DNA of 47,595 bases, taken from assembly GCA_902799765.1 (NCBI GenBank), contig CADCBZ010000030.1, forward strand, positions 1-47,595. The letters are read 5' to 3'. The notes under the pieces are model-generated. The model was not told where the DNA came from. It worked only from the letters and a program-made list of their open reading frames with translations, and did not search any database. Origin of the DNA: an uncultured Prevotellaceae bacterium. Lineage in GTDB: Bacteria; Bacteroidota; Bacteroidia; Bacteroidales; Bacteroidaceae. Made by a program: the position numbers and the translations under genes. Every line of letters begins with the position of its first letter. Position 1 is the stretch's first letter. Of the stretch, positions 32,368 through 40,009 are shown one piece after another.

Positions 32368-35109
32368 ATGAAGAAAATATTATTATTAATCTCATTAACC
32401 CTCATTTCTTTGAGCGTTTTCCCAGATACGATTGAAAGGGATGGTATTTTCTATAATTTAAATATTGATACAAAGGAAGCCTCGGTTACAGCAGGAACTT
32501 CACAATACAAGGACGACATTTCTATCCCTAATAATATCAATGTTAATGGTCAGATATTTAATGTAACTTCTATTGAAGATGCTGCTTTTGTTGGTTGTGA
32601 AGAATTAAAATCGGTACAAATACCGAGTAGCATAACTAAGATAGGATATGGTATTTTTTCTGGTTGTAATGCCCTTACTACTATTGTTGTTAGTAATGAT
32701 AATATGGTATACGATTCTCGCAATGATTGTAATGCTATCATAGAGACTGAATCTAATACGCTTATTGTTGGATGCAATAACACGACGATACCATATAGTG
32801 TCCAGTCAATTACCATCAGATCATTCGAGAACTGTTCAAAAATGACGAATGTTAATATTCCAAATTCAGTTGTTGGGCTTGGAGGTTTTAATGGTTGTGA
32901 TAATCTCTCTGAAATCAATATCCCCAATACCGTCTCATACCTTTATGGTGAAACATTTTACGGATGTAAAAGCCTAAAAACTATTAATCTATCACAAAAT
33001 TTATCTTCTATTTCTTATTCTTGTTTTGCGAAAAGCGGACTACAATCAATATTAATACCAAATGGTGTGAATAGTATAGAACAATGGGCTTTTAGCATGT
33101 GCCAAGAATTAGTAGATGTTGTTATTCCCAATAGCGTAAATTCCATTGGCGAATGGGCTTTTGAGAATTGTGATGCTTTAAAGACTATAAAAATACCTAA
33201 AGGCTTAGAGGTATTACAGAATAATGTCTTTTATTTCTGTGATAATTTGCAAACTGTATATTTACCAGCAACATTAAAATCTATAGGAAACTCATTTGAT
33301 GGTTGCTGGAAAATCTCTGATGTATATTGTTTTGCGAAAGAGGTACCTATAGTGGATTCCTATGCTTTTCGATTACCTGATATAGATAACAACACTACAT
33401 TACATGTTCCTGCCGAATCAATTGTGAAATACAAAAATGCATCTGTTTGGAACAAATTTGGAAATATTGTTGCTTTGACAGACGTAGAACTTAAAATGTA
33501 TGATGACGATTCTCAAATAATTGTAAGTGACAATAGCATTAAGGGGATATATAATACACAGCCAGATAGCTATCGTACTAGTAGTAGCGGAAAACAGGAA
33601 TATGGAGACCTTAATCCTCCTATTGAGATCGTAATTAAAGAAAATGGAGATGGTACATACTATGTAGATGATCTCTTTGGAGGATGGTATTGGTATTGTA
33701 AGGGCTATGGATCAAATTATGCAATGACAGGAAACATTGTTATAGCTGAAGATGGAACAGTTACACTAAAAGACAGTCATGTTAGTGGATGGGATGATTC
33801 ACTTATAAGTCTGACAGGATCATACGATGCAACTTCTTCAACTTTTAATATTGAAGCAGAATATGTAGATGGTTTAAAATTTTATCAGACTTGGGTAAAA
33901 GATAAACAAGTAATCGACGTAGACGGCATTAATTACAAAATTGATAGTAATAACAATGCATCTGTAATAAAGGGTGGGTATTCGGGTATTATTACTATTC
34001 CTAATTCAATATCATATAATGGTAATACATACCCTGTTACCACTATATTAAGTGCTTTCAGTGGCTGTTCTAGTCTGACATCTGTGACAATCCCCAACAG
34101 CGTAACTTCTATAAATAGTTGGCCCTCTGGCTGTTCTAGTCTGACATCTGTGACTATCCCTAATAGTATGACTTCAATTGGTGATCATGCTTTTACGGAT
34201 TGCACGGGTCTAACTTCAGTGAGCATCCCCAATAGCGTGACTTCAATTGGTTATATGGCTTTCTTCTTCTGTAATAGCCTCTCAAACTTAACCTTATCTG
34301 AAAACCTTACGACTATTGGGGCGAGTTCGTTTATTGCATGTAACGGTTTGAAGTCATTGATTATTCCTGCATCCGTTCTTAAAATAGGGAATCGCGCATT
34401 TACCGAATGTGAAGGCTTGGAGTCTATTAAAGTTGAAAGTCAGAATATAAAATATGATTCTCGTAACGATTGTAATGCTATTATTGAAACGCATAGTAAT
34501 AGGCTGATTTTGGGTTGTAAGAATACTGTAATACCCCAAGATGTTACGACTATAGGTGATGGAGCATTTGCTGGCTGTGTCGGTATTGAGACTTTGGATA
34601 TTCCCCAAAGTGTTACTACAATTGAGAATGGGGCTTTCTGGAATTGTAAAGGTCTAAAGAACTTTATAGTTGGTAATAATGTTGAACTAATAGATAGAGG
34701 TGCTTTTGAAGAATGTATTAACCTGAGCTCCATTGTGGTTCCTTCAACAATTAATCAAATCGGTCAGTGGGCATTTTATCAATGCTCAGCATTAAAAGAC
34801 TTCTATATATATGCTGAAAATTGCCCCACTACTGATAAAGATGCATTTGAAGAAACACCAATAGAGAATGCCACATTACATGTACCGGCAGGTTCTGTTG
34901 AACTTTATAAACAAACGTCTCCTTGGAGTGGCTTTGGTAAAATTGTAGCATTAACAGAAGGTGATCCAATACCTACTGGTATATCTTCCATTTTGAAGAA
35001 TAAAATCAAAGATAATATCTGGTATGATTTGAATGGTCGAAAGTTTGAAACAGAACCCCAAAACAAGGGTATATATATCATTAATGGTCAGAAAGTGATA
35101 AAGAAGTAA
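32368..35109 (+). CDS. BspA-like leucine-rich-repeat surface protein
   Basis: This 913-aa secreted protein has a signal peptide (1-19). Two arrays of BspA/TpLRR repeats ('F.GC..L..I.IP.SV..IG..AF') occupy about 60-370 and 560-870. Between them lies a non-LRR beta-rich domain (about 385-520) with Trp/Tyr-rich 'GGWYWYCKGYG'. Each LRR array ends in an 'ATLHVPAGSVELYK'-type unit. The C-terminus ('WYDLNGRKF', 'KGIYIINGQKVIKK') is the short sorting-type tail common on Prevotella secreted proteins. BspA-like proteins mediate adhesion to host or other bacteria. The gene is AT-rich compared with its neighbours, which suggests transfer. Confidence 0.9.
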   Translation: MKKILLLISLTLISLSVFPDTIERDGIFYNLNIDTKEASVTAGTSQYKDDISIPNNINVNGQIFNVTSIEDAAFVGCEELKSVQIPSSITKIGYGIFSGCNALTTIVVSNDNMVYDSRNDCNAIIETESNTLIVGCNNTTIPYSVQSITIRSFENCSKMTNVNIPNSVVGLGGFNGCDNLSEINIPNTVSYLYGETFYGCKSLKTINLSQNLSSISYSCFAKSGLQSILIPNGVNSIEQWAFSMCQELVDVVIPNSVNSIGEWAFENCDALKTIKIPKGLEVLQNNVFYFCDNLQTVYLPATLKSIGNSFDGCWKISDVYCFAKEVPIVDSYAFRLPDIDNNTTLHVPAESIVKYKNASVWNKFGNIVALTDVELKMYDDDSQIIVSDNSIKGIYNTQPDSYRTSSSGKQEYGDLNPPIEIVIKENGDGTYYVDDLFGGWYWYCKGYGSNYAMTGNIVIAEDGTVTLKDSHVSGWDDSLISLTGSYDATSSTFNIEAEYVDGLKFYQTWVKDKQVIDVDGINYKIDSNNNASVIKGGYSGIITIPNSISYNGNTYPVTTILSAFSGCSSLTSVTIPNSVTSINSWPSGCSSLTSVTIPNSMTSIGDHAFTDCTGLTSVSIPNSVTSIGYMAFFFCNSLSNLTLSENLTTIGASSFIACNGLKSLIIPASVLKIGNRAFTECEGLESIKVESQNIKYDSRNDCNAIIETHSNRLILGCKNTVIPQDVTTIGDGAFAGCVGIETLDIPQSVTTIENGAFWNCKGLKNFIVGNNVELIDRGAFEECINLSSIVVPSTINQIGQWAFYQCSALKDFYIYAENCPTTDKDAFEETPIENATLHVPAGSVELYKQTSPWSGFGKIVALTEGDPIPTGISSILKNKIKDNIWYDLNGRKFETEPQNKGIYIINGQKVIKK

Positions 35110-35132
35110 TCATTCTGCAAAAATATCATAAA

Positions 35133-35169
35133 TTCCCGATGATCGTGATGGATTGTCGGGAGTTTTTTG
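35133..35169 (+). terminator. Terminator of the BspA-like gene
   Basis: TCCCGA/TCGGGA stem (35134-35139 with 35156-35161), followed by GTTTTTT. It ends where the -7 box of the next gene begins. Confidence 0.6.
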
Positions 35170-35199
35170 TAATTTTGCGCTTCGAATTTATAAACTAGA
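35170..35199 (+). promoter_or_regulatory. -7 box and start region shared with 614-643
   Basis: TAATTTTG (35170-35177) followed by a block matching 618-643 at 24 of 26 bases, ending 3 bases before the ATG at 35203. Confidence 0.5.
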
Positions 35200-35202
35200 A
35201 AA

Positions 35203-35931
35203 ATGGAAACTCAGATTTTGAAACTTGATCAACCGTATGAGTATATTTACTGCAACGGTAGTATCGGACTGCATATTGCAACGATGATAGTGTATGAGAC
35301 AAAAACAAATGAAGATGGAGATTATGAATTGGAGACTCATAGTCACCCAGTGGTGAAATATTCAAAACGTCCAGGTGGAACAGTTTGGAATCGAGCCGAA
35401 CTGACTGATTGTACTGTGCTCTGCCGTGAGGACAACAGGCGCATCACGATGGAACAGTTTTATAATTTCGTTAACGATATGCGTCAGGGTGAGATGGCTG
35501 TCATGCCTGTATCTATGGAAGTACCGCTTTCGAAAATGATGCTCGAACAAAATGGCATTGAGATAGAGTGGCCCATCCTTCGTGATGAGGATGGATATAT
35601 GTCACAACAAGAGGAGTTCAATATTTCACTTGAGTTTAAACGTAGTTCGGAATCTGAATTGTACGATTATTCTTGTTATGACTTGGGAATAGGGGACATT
35701 GGACCCTTTACAGGTGCAGCACCGCTTTATTTCTTTGCCCGTTTTAACACAAAGGACGAATTGAAGTCGCATCTGATAAATGGCATGTCGTCATATTACA
35801 GAATGTTTAGAAATCACAAATTCCGTATAGAATACCTGTGGCCAGAGGGTAGCGAATTTGCCGATGTTGTAGACGAGGTGAACCAAATGGAACCAGAAAT
35901 ACGCAAAGACTGTAATGATATCGACGTATGA
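35203..35931 (+). CDS. Unrecognised 242-aa protein, first gene of cassette B
   Basis: I do not recognise a family. The protein is acidic (pI low), soluble, without signal or TM segment, and has a likely beta-rich first half with 'THSHPVVKYS' and 'ELTDCTVLCRED'. Its gene follows the conserved 26-nt start region and overlaps the next gene by 17 bases, so the two products probably work together. It shows no visible similarity to the 443-aa protein in the same place of cassette A, so these first genes vary while the leader is kept. No function is proposed. Confidence 0.7.
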   Translation: METQILKLDQPYEYIYCNGSIGLHIATMIVYETKTNEDGDYELETHSHPVVKYSKRPGGTVWNRAELTDCTVLCREDNRRITMEQFYNFVNDMRQGEMAVMPVSMEVPLSKMMLEQNGIEIEWPILRDEDGYMSQQEEFNISLEFKRSSESELYDYSCYDLGIGDIGPFTGAAPLYFFARFNTKDELKSHLINGMSSYYRMFRNHKFRIEYLWPEGSEFADVVDEVNQMEPEIRKDCNDIDV

Positions 35932-36652
35932 TTTCCTAGGCTCGGAGGCCTTGTCGCACCTCAACTCGATCAAAGGAATCATCGGACATCTTGAAGAGAA
36001 AACTCTGGCGGGCGACGAAGAAGCCCGACGTGTGCTCGAAAGTATTGGCTATACGCTGCAAACATTCAAATTTGTAGGTAATCCTGCCACGGGTAAGAAT
36101 CTGAATCCGAAGGATGGCCCATCGCAGTTGCAGGGACCGCCAGAGTCGAATTCTTCTGTCAGACGAGGGCGTAAGAGTCATGCCGGCGAGAAAGTGACGA
36201 AGGCCTTTAAATATAATGTACGTGACGCGCGCGTAGCTAATCATCGGCTAACGATGCTTTATAATGCGTTGCTGGCATTCCAATGGATTCGGGAGGATAC
36301 GTCACAGCAGACTTTCATTGATTTGTTTGGTGGCGGCGATTGTACGAACAGAATCGTTTGGATGGACGATGTGAATACATTGGCTGATTTATTCCGTAGG
36401 CTGGTGAGTGTTGAGAAGCTTGTGGACTTACAAAGTCCTTATGGCCTTTGGCAGATGGTGGACGGGCATTTCTGGGAAAAGGAGGGCAACAAGGCTTTCG
36501 GCAACGAACGGCTGCGTAAGACCCACACGCCTCAGGAGAAGTCACGCCACATCAACTATTTGGTGAATATTCTGAATCCAAGGATATCGGAACAGCAACT
36601 GAAGGAGATGCTGATGGAAGAGAAACCTGTGGAAGACGAAGAATCATCATGA
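35915..36652 (+). CDS. Cassette B protein with RteC-like C-terminal half (tentative)
   Basis: This 245-aa protein overlaps the end of the 35203 gene. The first ~110 residues are charged and include a basic segment 'SSVRRGRKSHAGEKVTKAF'. The C-terminal half ('NRIVWMDDVNTLADLFRRLV', then 'LWQMVDGHFWEKEG', 'LRKTHTPQEKSRHINYL') has the spacing of RteC-like domains ('I.W......L..L...L ... W..v...F......f..L...hs...K...i'). RteC controls excision in Bacteroides conjugative transposons. The similarity is a pattern impression, not an alignment. A regulatory DNA-binding role for the adjacent repeats (36658-36826) would fit. Confidence 0.6.
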   Translation: MISTYDFLGSEALSHLNSIKGIIGHLEEKTLAGDEEARRVLESIGYTLQTFKFVGNPATGKNLNPKDGPSQLQGPPESNSSVRRGRKSHAGEKVTKAFKYNVRDARVANHRLTMLYNALLAFQWIREDTSQQTFIDLFGGGDCTNRIVWMDDVNTLADLFRRLVSVEKLVDLQSPYGLWQMVDGHFWEKEGNKAFGNERLRKTHTPQEKSRHINYLVNILNPRISEQQLKEMLMEEKPVEDEESS

Positions 36653-36657
36653 GGTCA

Positions 36658-36826
36658 GTCGGCGTTAATGAATGCCAAGTCGGCGTCCTGATAAAACGCC
36701 AAATATTTTTTGAGAAATTTTTCTGCTATCGCAGACAGCTCTGAGTAGAGGGGTTGTCTGCGATTTCTTTTTGTCTCTACCCTCACTTTTCAATCGGCGT
36801 TAATTCAGTTTTTCAATTAATGCCGC
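36658..36826. repeat. Direct and inverted CGGCGTTAAT repeats
   Basis: Forward copies: GTCGGCGTTAAT (36658-36669), GTCGGCGT (36679-36686), ATCGGCGTTAATT (36793-36805). Inverted: AACGCC (36695-36700) and AATTAATGCCGC (36815-36826). The last two long ones pair as a hairpin with one wobble. They surround the terminator at 36728-36772 and take the place of the TTCTACTG set in cassette A. Confidence 0.6.
36728..36772 (+). terminator. Terminator after the first two cassette B genes
   Basis: A perfect 10-bp stem ATCGCAGACA/TGTCTGCGAT (36728-36737 with 36755-36764) followed by TTCTTTTTG. Confidence 0.75.
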
Positions 36827-36883
36827 CTCCTAATACATTGTTACTATAGAAGCCCTCTGACGAGAGAAACAACTTCAAATCGC

Positions 36884-37002
36884 TCTTTGACTTACTGATA
36901 CATTTTGAGCCCCATGGTAAGGGGCTATAAAGCAAGGTTATCAACCTCACGCGTACATTATTTTTTTGTTATTTACTTAAAGGTCGCTTTAAAGGAGGCG
37001 AC
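36884..37002 (+). promoter_or_regulatory. Cassette B leader with conserved hairpin
   Basis: Contains TCTTTGAC-N4-TGATAC (36884-36901), ACGCGTACATTATT (from 36949) and the hairpin GTCGC(T)/(G)GCGAC (36983-36988 with 36997-37002), in the same order and spacing as cassette A. An extra AGCCCC/GGGGCT hairpin (36908-36913 with 36921-36926) is found only here. The next ATG is 21 bases after the hairpin. Confidence 0.6.
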
Positions 37003-37022
37003 GTTAAATAAGATTTTAAATT

Positions 37023-37145
37023 ATGTCGAAAAGATCTACAACAAAAGCGGTATGTAGAGCTCTCAGGGCTCGCCGCGACAAAATGGAGATGAGCAAGGTG
37101 AATCATCTCGGAGTGATGAAATCACAGCGTTTTCACCTTATCTAA
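37023..37145 (+). CDS. Small basic protein (40 aa) after the cassette B leader
   Basis: A 40-residue frame starting 'MSKRSTTKAVCRALRARRDK' with 11 Lys/Arg and a helical look. It starts 20 bases after the leader hairpin, the same place where cassette A starts its 210-aa gene, and an AT-rich stretch with weak ribosome binding precedes it, as usual in Bacteroidetes. It could be a nucleic-acid-binding mini-protein or a leader peptide. No family is recognised, and chance is not excluded. Confidence 0.45.
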   Translation: MSKRSTTKAVCRALRARRDKMEMSKVNHLGVMKSQRFHLI

Positions 37146-37242
37146 AGTATTAAACAATTGAGGGAAGTGAGCTGAAGAAATCTCATGAGTTAAAGCTGGC
37201 CAGCGTTTCAAAAGGCTTCTTCACTCCTAAACTCAATTTAAA

Positions 37243-37668
37243 ATGAAAAGAATTAATTTCCGTAAAAACTTACTTATTCAGGACGTCCAGCTGGACGCTA
37301 GTGTGAACTTTCAGACCAACGGCGATATCAACGTCTTTCCCTGTCCTTGGGAATCAGACAAGGTGGTAACTGACGGTAACCGAGTGAAGTACAAGGGTGG
37401 TATCGAGGTTGATGCCGACGGTCGCACCCGAGTGAAACGCTATAATGTGGGCAAAAACGGCCCTTTGTATGAGGTAATCTTTGAGACAGCCCATGCAGCC
37501 GTGAAGCTCACACGAGGCAAAGATAGTCGTGGGCGTGTGAAGATAGACTTCTCATTTCCAAAGAAGTATCCTTTGGAGTTGATGAAACAGCTTTTCCGCG
37601 AAGAGGCTCTTGAGATCGCAGCCTGGCTGATGACCCGTAAGACAAATACACTATGGACCAATCATTAA
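37243..37668 (+). CDS. Conserved small cassette protein (homologue of 3790 gene)
   Basis: This 141-aa basic protein has no assigned family. Its C-terminal ~45 residues resemble those of the 124-aa product at 3790-4164, and both genes lie just before the BT4734-like/DUF3987 gene. The middle has 'GPLYEVIFETAHAAVKLTRG' and is predicted beta-rich. About 17 bases separate it from the next ATG, with an AGGAGG-like site at 37673-37678 that is unusually strong for Bacteroidetes. Confidence 0.65.
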   Translation: MKRINFRKNLLIQDVQLDASVNFQTNGDINVFPCPWESDKVVTDGNRVKYKGGIEVDADGRTRVKRYNVGKNGPLYEVIFETAHAAVKLTRGKDSRGRVKIDFSFPKKYPLELMKQLFREEALEIAAWLMTRKTNTLWTNH

Positions 37669-37685
37669 AGAAAGGAGGACTTATT

Positions 37686-37808
37686 ATGACACAGGATGCT
37701 GTTATTTCAACCATGAAGTTCACTTGTATAGGTAAGGGGCACGGAGCCCCTTGCCTCCCTGCAACCAAAGAGGATTGGGAGAAGCTTCGCCAGGAGCCTT
37801 GGGTATAG
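37686..37808 (+). pseudogene. 5' end of frameshifted BT4734-like/DUF3987 gene
   Basis: The ATG after a GGAGG-like site opens 40 codons ending 'ATKEDWEKLRQEPWV' and TAG. The '..W..L' helix is what intact BT4734-like proteins show just before the 'LP.F.PH..F.D' strand. That strand continues in the -1 frame ('GIEKGDDELKHRLPVWTPHC'), so this is the true start of the gene cut off by a one-base frame change near 37800. Confidence 0.65.
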
Positions 37809-39919
37809 AGAAAGGTGACGATGAGTTGAAGCATCGTTTGCCAGTCTGGACGCCTCATTGCGCGGAGTTTAAGGATAATCATCGAGCCATAGCCGATGCG
37901 ATTAAGCCACTGAACCGACTGATGTTGGACTTCGACGAGAAGGGGCATACGGATGAAATCTGTGCCCGTCTCTTGGAAAAGTCGCCATTGGTGCCGCTGC
38001 TCATTGAAGAAAGTGTTCGTCGTGGTACTCATGTCTTGGTGGAGTTGCCTGATGGGATGTCTCCTGAGCAGGCTCAGGAACTGATGCAGGAGGCTACGGG
38101 ATTCACACCCGATGCTGCCGTAAAGGACGTTTCGAGGTGCATCTATATGGTGCCGGAAGACCATACTAAATTTGTGAGTCCGAAGTTGTTCGAGGTGAGT
38201 GAGGAATGTGAAGGAAATTTTTCCTTGACATCCAACGAACTCAAATCTGAGCCGGACGAACGTGAGCGCAATTTTGCGCCGACGTCCGAATCTGAACATG
38301 AATCCAAAAATGGATTGATGTTCAAGGGCATCCCATACACCTCTATTATCTCCGAATGGTGGCGTAGGAATGGCGGTGAGCCTGCTGAGGGTGAGCGAAA
38401 TGTCAAACTGCATAAGTTGGCCGTGAACCTCCGAGCCATCTGCGACAATAAGAAAGTGGTGCTGATGGCGGTGATGCCCCGTTTCGGACTTTCCGATGTG
38501 GAACTGAAATCAGTCATTGACTCGGCTTGCAAGGAAGAGCCCAAGGGCATTTCGAAGGTGATGCAGCAGATTGTGGATGCACTCGAATTGGGTATCTCTT
38601 CAGATGAAATCGAGGATGCCGAGGCGGTGGCTGCTGAGACGGGTATTAAGGTGAATGTGAAAGCCCTGCCTATCGGACTTAAAGAGTCGTTGGTTGGTGT
38701 ACCTGTGTCGATGCACATGCCTGTGCTTTGCGGCATCATGCCTATCTGTGCTGCCTATGCTGATCAAGTGGAAGTGGAATATTGCGACGGCAACACACAT
38801 CACCTTGGGCTGATGTCGATTATCCGAGGTGAGCAGGCCAGTAACAAATCGGTGGTGAAGAATGCGGTTGACATCTGGAAACGTCAGTTTGACGAAGAGG
38901 ATGCCCTTGCCCGTAAACGTGAGGAGGAATGGAAGGAGCGGAAGAAAGGCCGTAAGGCTAATGAGAAGGCACCCGAAGATCCACATGTGTTGATACGGGT
39001 GGTTCCCGTAACCGTCAGTTGCTCAACGCTTTTGAAGCGTTTTAAGAATGCCCAAGGACATACCTTGTATAGTTTCGGAGAGGAATTGGATACCCTTCGA
39101 AAAACGAACGGCGCTGGCAGTTGGAGTTCGAAATACGACATCTATCGTCTCTCGTTCGATCGGGGCGAGTGGGGACAGGATTACAACTCGGATTCTGCTG
39201 AATCGGGTGTTGTAAATGTAGCCTATAACTGGACGATGCTCGGCACGAACGGAGCTTTAAGGAAGTGCTTTAAGGCTGACAACATCGAGAATGGCCTTTC
39301 GAGTAGAATCCTCGTGGCTGAGATGCCCGACAGCAGCTTCTCGAAGATGCCGAAATTCGGCAAGCGTTCGGCAGAAGATGAAGCAAGGATTCAGGAGGCT
39401 GTTACCCGTTTGCGTTCATTCACAGGTCTCATTGACACCCCTCGTCTGAGGAAGGCTATTGAGGCTTGGGTAGAGGAGAAACGTGTCGAGGCTGCCAAGG
39501 ACATCGATCACGTAAAGGACACTTATCGCAAGCGTGCGGCCGTGATCGGCTTCCGTTGCGGTGTCATCTTCCATCTGCTTTCGGGAAAGGATAAGGAATC
39601 CAAGTCGTGTTTGGACTTCGCACTGATGATGGCCGAGTACTGCCTGAAACAGCAGATCAAGGTCTTTGGTGAGGCACTCCGCCATGAGTATGTGAATGCG
39701 CAGGATGAATGTCAGCGGTATGGGGTTAATCATTCTATCTTCGATCAGTTGGCACCTGCTTTCTCTCGTGAGGAATTGAAGGCTTTAAAGTCAGATTGTA
39801 CTGATAGTGGTATCCGAAACATCATCATGCGTTGGAAACGTGACGGATGGATTGAACCGATTGATCGTAATCATTGGCAGAAAACGTCACTTTGTCCCAT
39901 CGTCCCAACGTCCCATTAA
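37751..39919 (+). CDS. BT4734-like/DUF3987 primase-helicase-like protein, main frame
   Basis: The main frame is homologous from about residue 18 onward. A BT4734-like N-terminal domain follows: 'HRLPVWTPHCAEFKD', 'LMLDFDEKG' with D-x-D, 'TGFTPDAAVKDVSRCIYMVP'. After an acidic linker (about 150-185) comes a DUF3987-type helicase-like domain with a P-loop-like 'RGEQASNKS' in which Asn replaces the usual Gly before Lys. The C-terminal region has several helices. The start shown (TTG 37751) is only the first codon of the open frame; translation more likely begins at 37686 and needs a -1 shift. A programmed shift, a real mutation or a sequencing error could each explain this. Only loosely similar to the cassette A protein. 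Confidence 0.7.
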   Translation: MPPCNQRGLGEASPGALGIEKGDDELKHRLPVWTPHCAEFKDNHRAIADAIKPLNRLMLDFDEKGHTDEICARLLEKSPLVPLLIEESVRRGTHVLVELPDGMSPEQAQELMQEATGFTPDAAVKDVSRCIYMVPEDHTKFVSPKLFEVSEECEGNFSLTSNELKSEPDERERNFAPTSESEHESKNGLMFKGIPYTSIISEWWRRNGGEPAEGERNVKLHKLAVNLRAICDNKKVVLMAVMPRFGLSDVELKSVIDSACKEEPKGISKVMQQIVDALELGISSDEIEDAEAVAAETGIKVNVKALPIGLKESLVGVPVSMHMPVLCGIMPICAAYADQVEVEYCDGNTHHLGLMSIIRGEQASNKSVVKNAVDIWKRQFDEEDALARKREEEWKERKKGRKANEKAPEDPHVLIRVVPVTVSCSTLLKRFKNAQGHTLYSFGEELDTLRKTNGAGSWSSKYDIYRLSFDRGEWGQDYNSDSAESGVVNVAYNWTMLGTNGALRKCFKADNIENGLSSRILVAEMPDSSFSKMPKFGKRSAEDEARIQEAVTRLRSFTGLIDTPRLRKAIEAWVEEKRVEAAKDIDHVKDTYRKRAAVIGFRCGVIFHLLSGKDKESKSCLDFALMMAEYCLKQQIKVFGEALRHEYVNAQDECQRYGVNHSIFDQLAPAFSREELKALKSDCTDSGIRNIIMRWKRDGWIEPIDRNHWQKTSLCPIVPTSH

Positions 39920-39920
39920 G
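39885..39920. repeat. Three CGTCCCAN units at the end of the DUF3987 gene
   Basis: Units TGTCCCAT, CGTCCCAA, CGTCCCAT in 8-bp register, ending TTAAG, overlap the stop codon (TAA 39917-39919). They match the arms of the palindrome at 31523-31688. Confidence 0.55.
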
Positions 39921-39981
39921 GGCATTCCGCCCTTGAACTTGCTCACATTCGGCAGAGCTCAAGCAAGCTTGGCTTTGCTCT
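39920..39981. repeat. Short intergenic hairpins, REP-like
   Basis: A GGGC/GCCC hairpin (39920-39932) and an imperfect GAGC...AAGC/GCTT...GCTC hairpin (39955-39980) fill the gap to the next gene. They look like the dispersed palindromic spacers common in this group; no function can be assigned. Confidence 0.3.
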
Positions 39982-40009
39982 CATTTAATCGCAACTTTAA
40001 GCAAATTAT

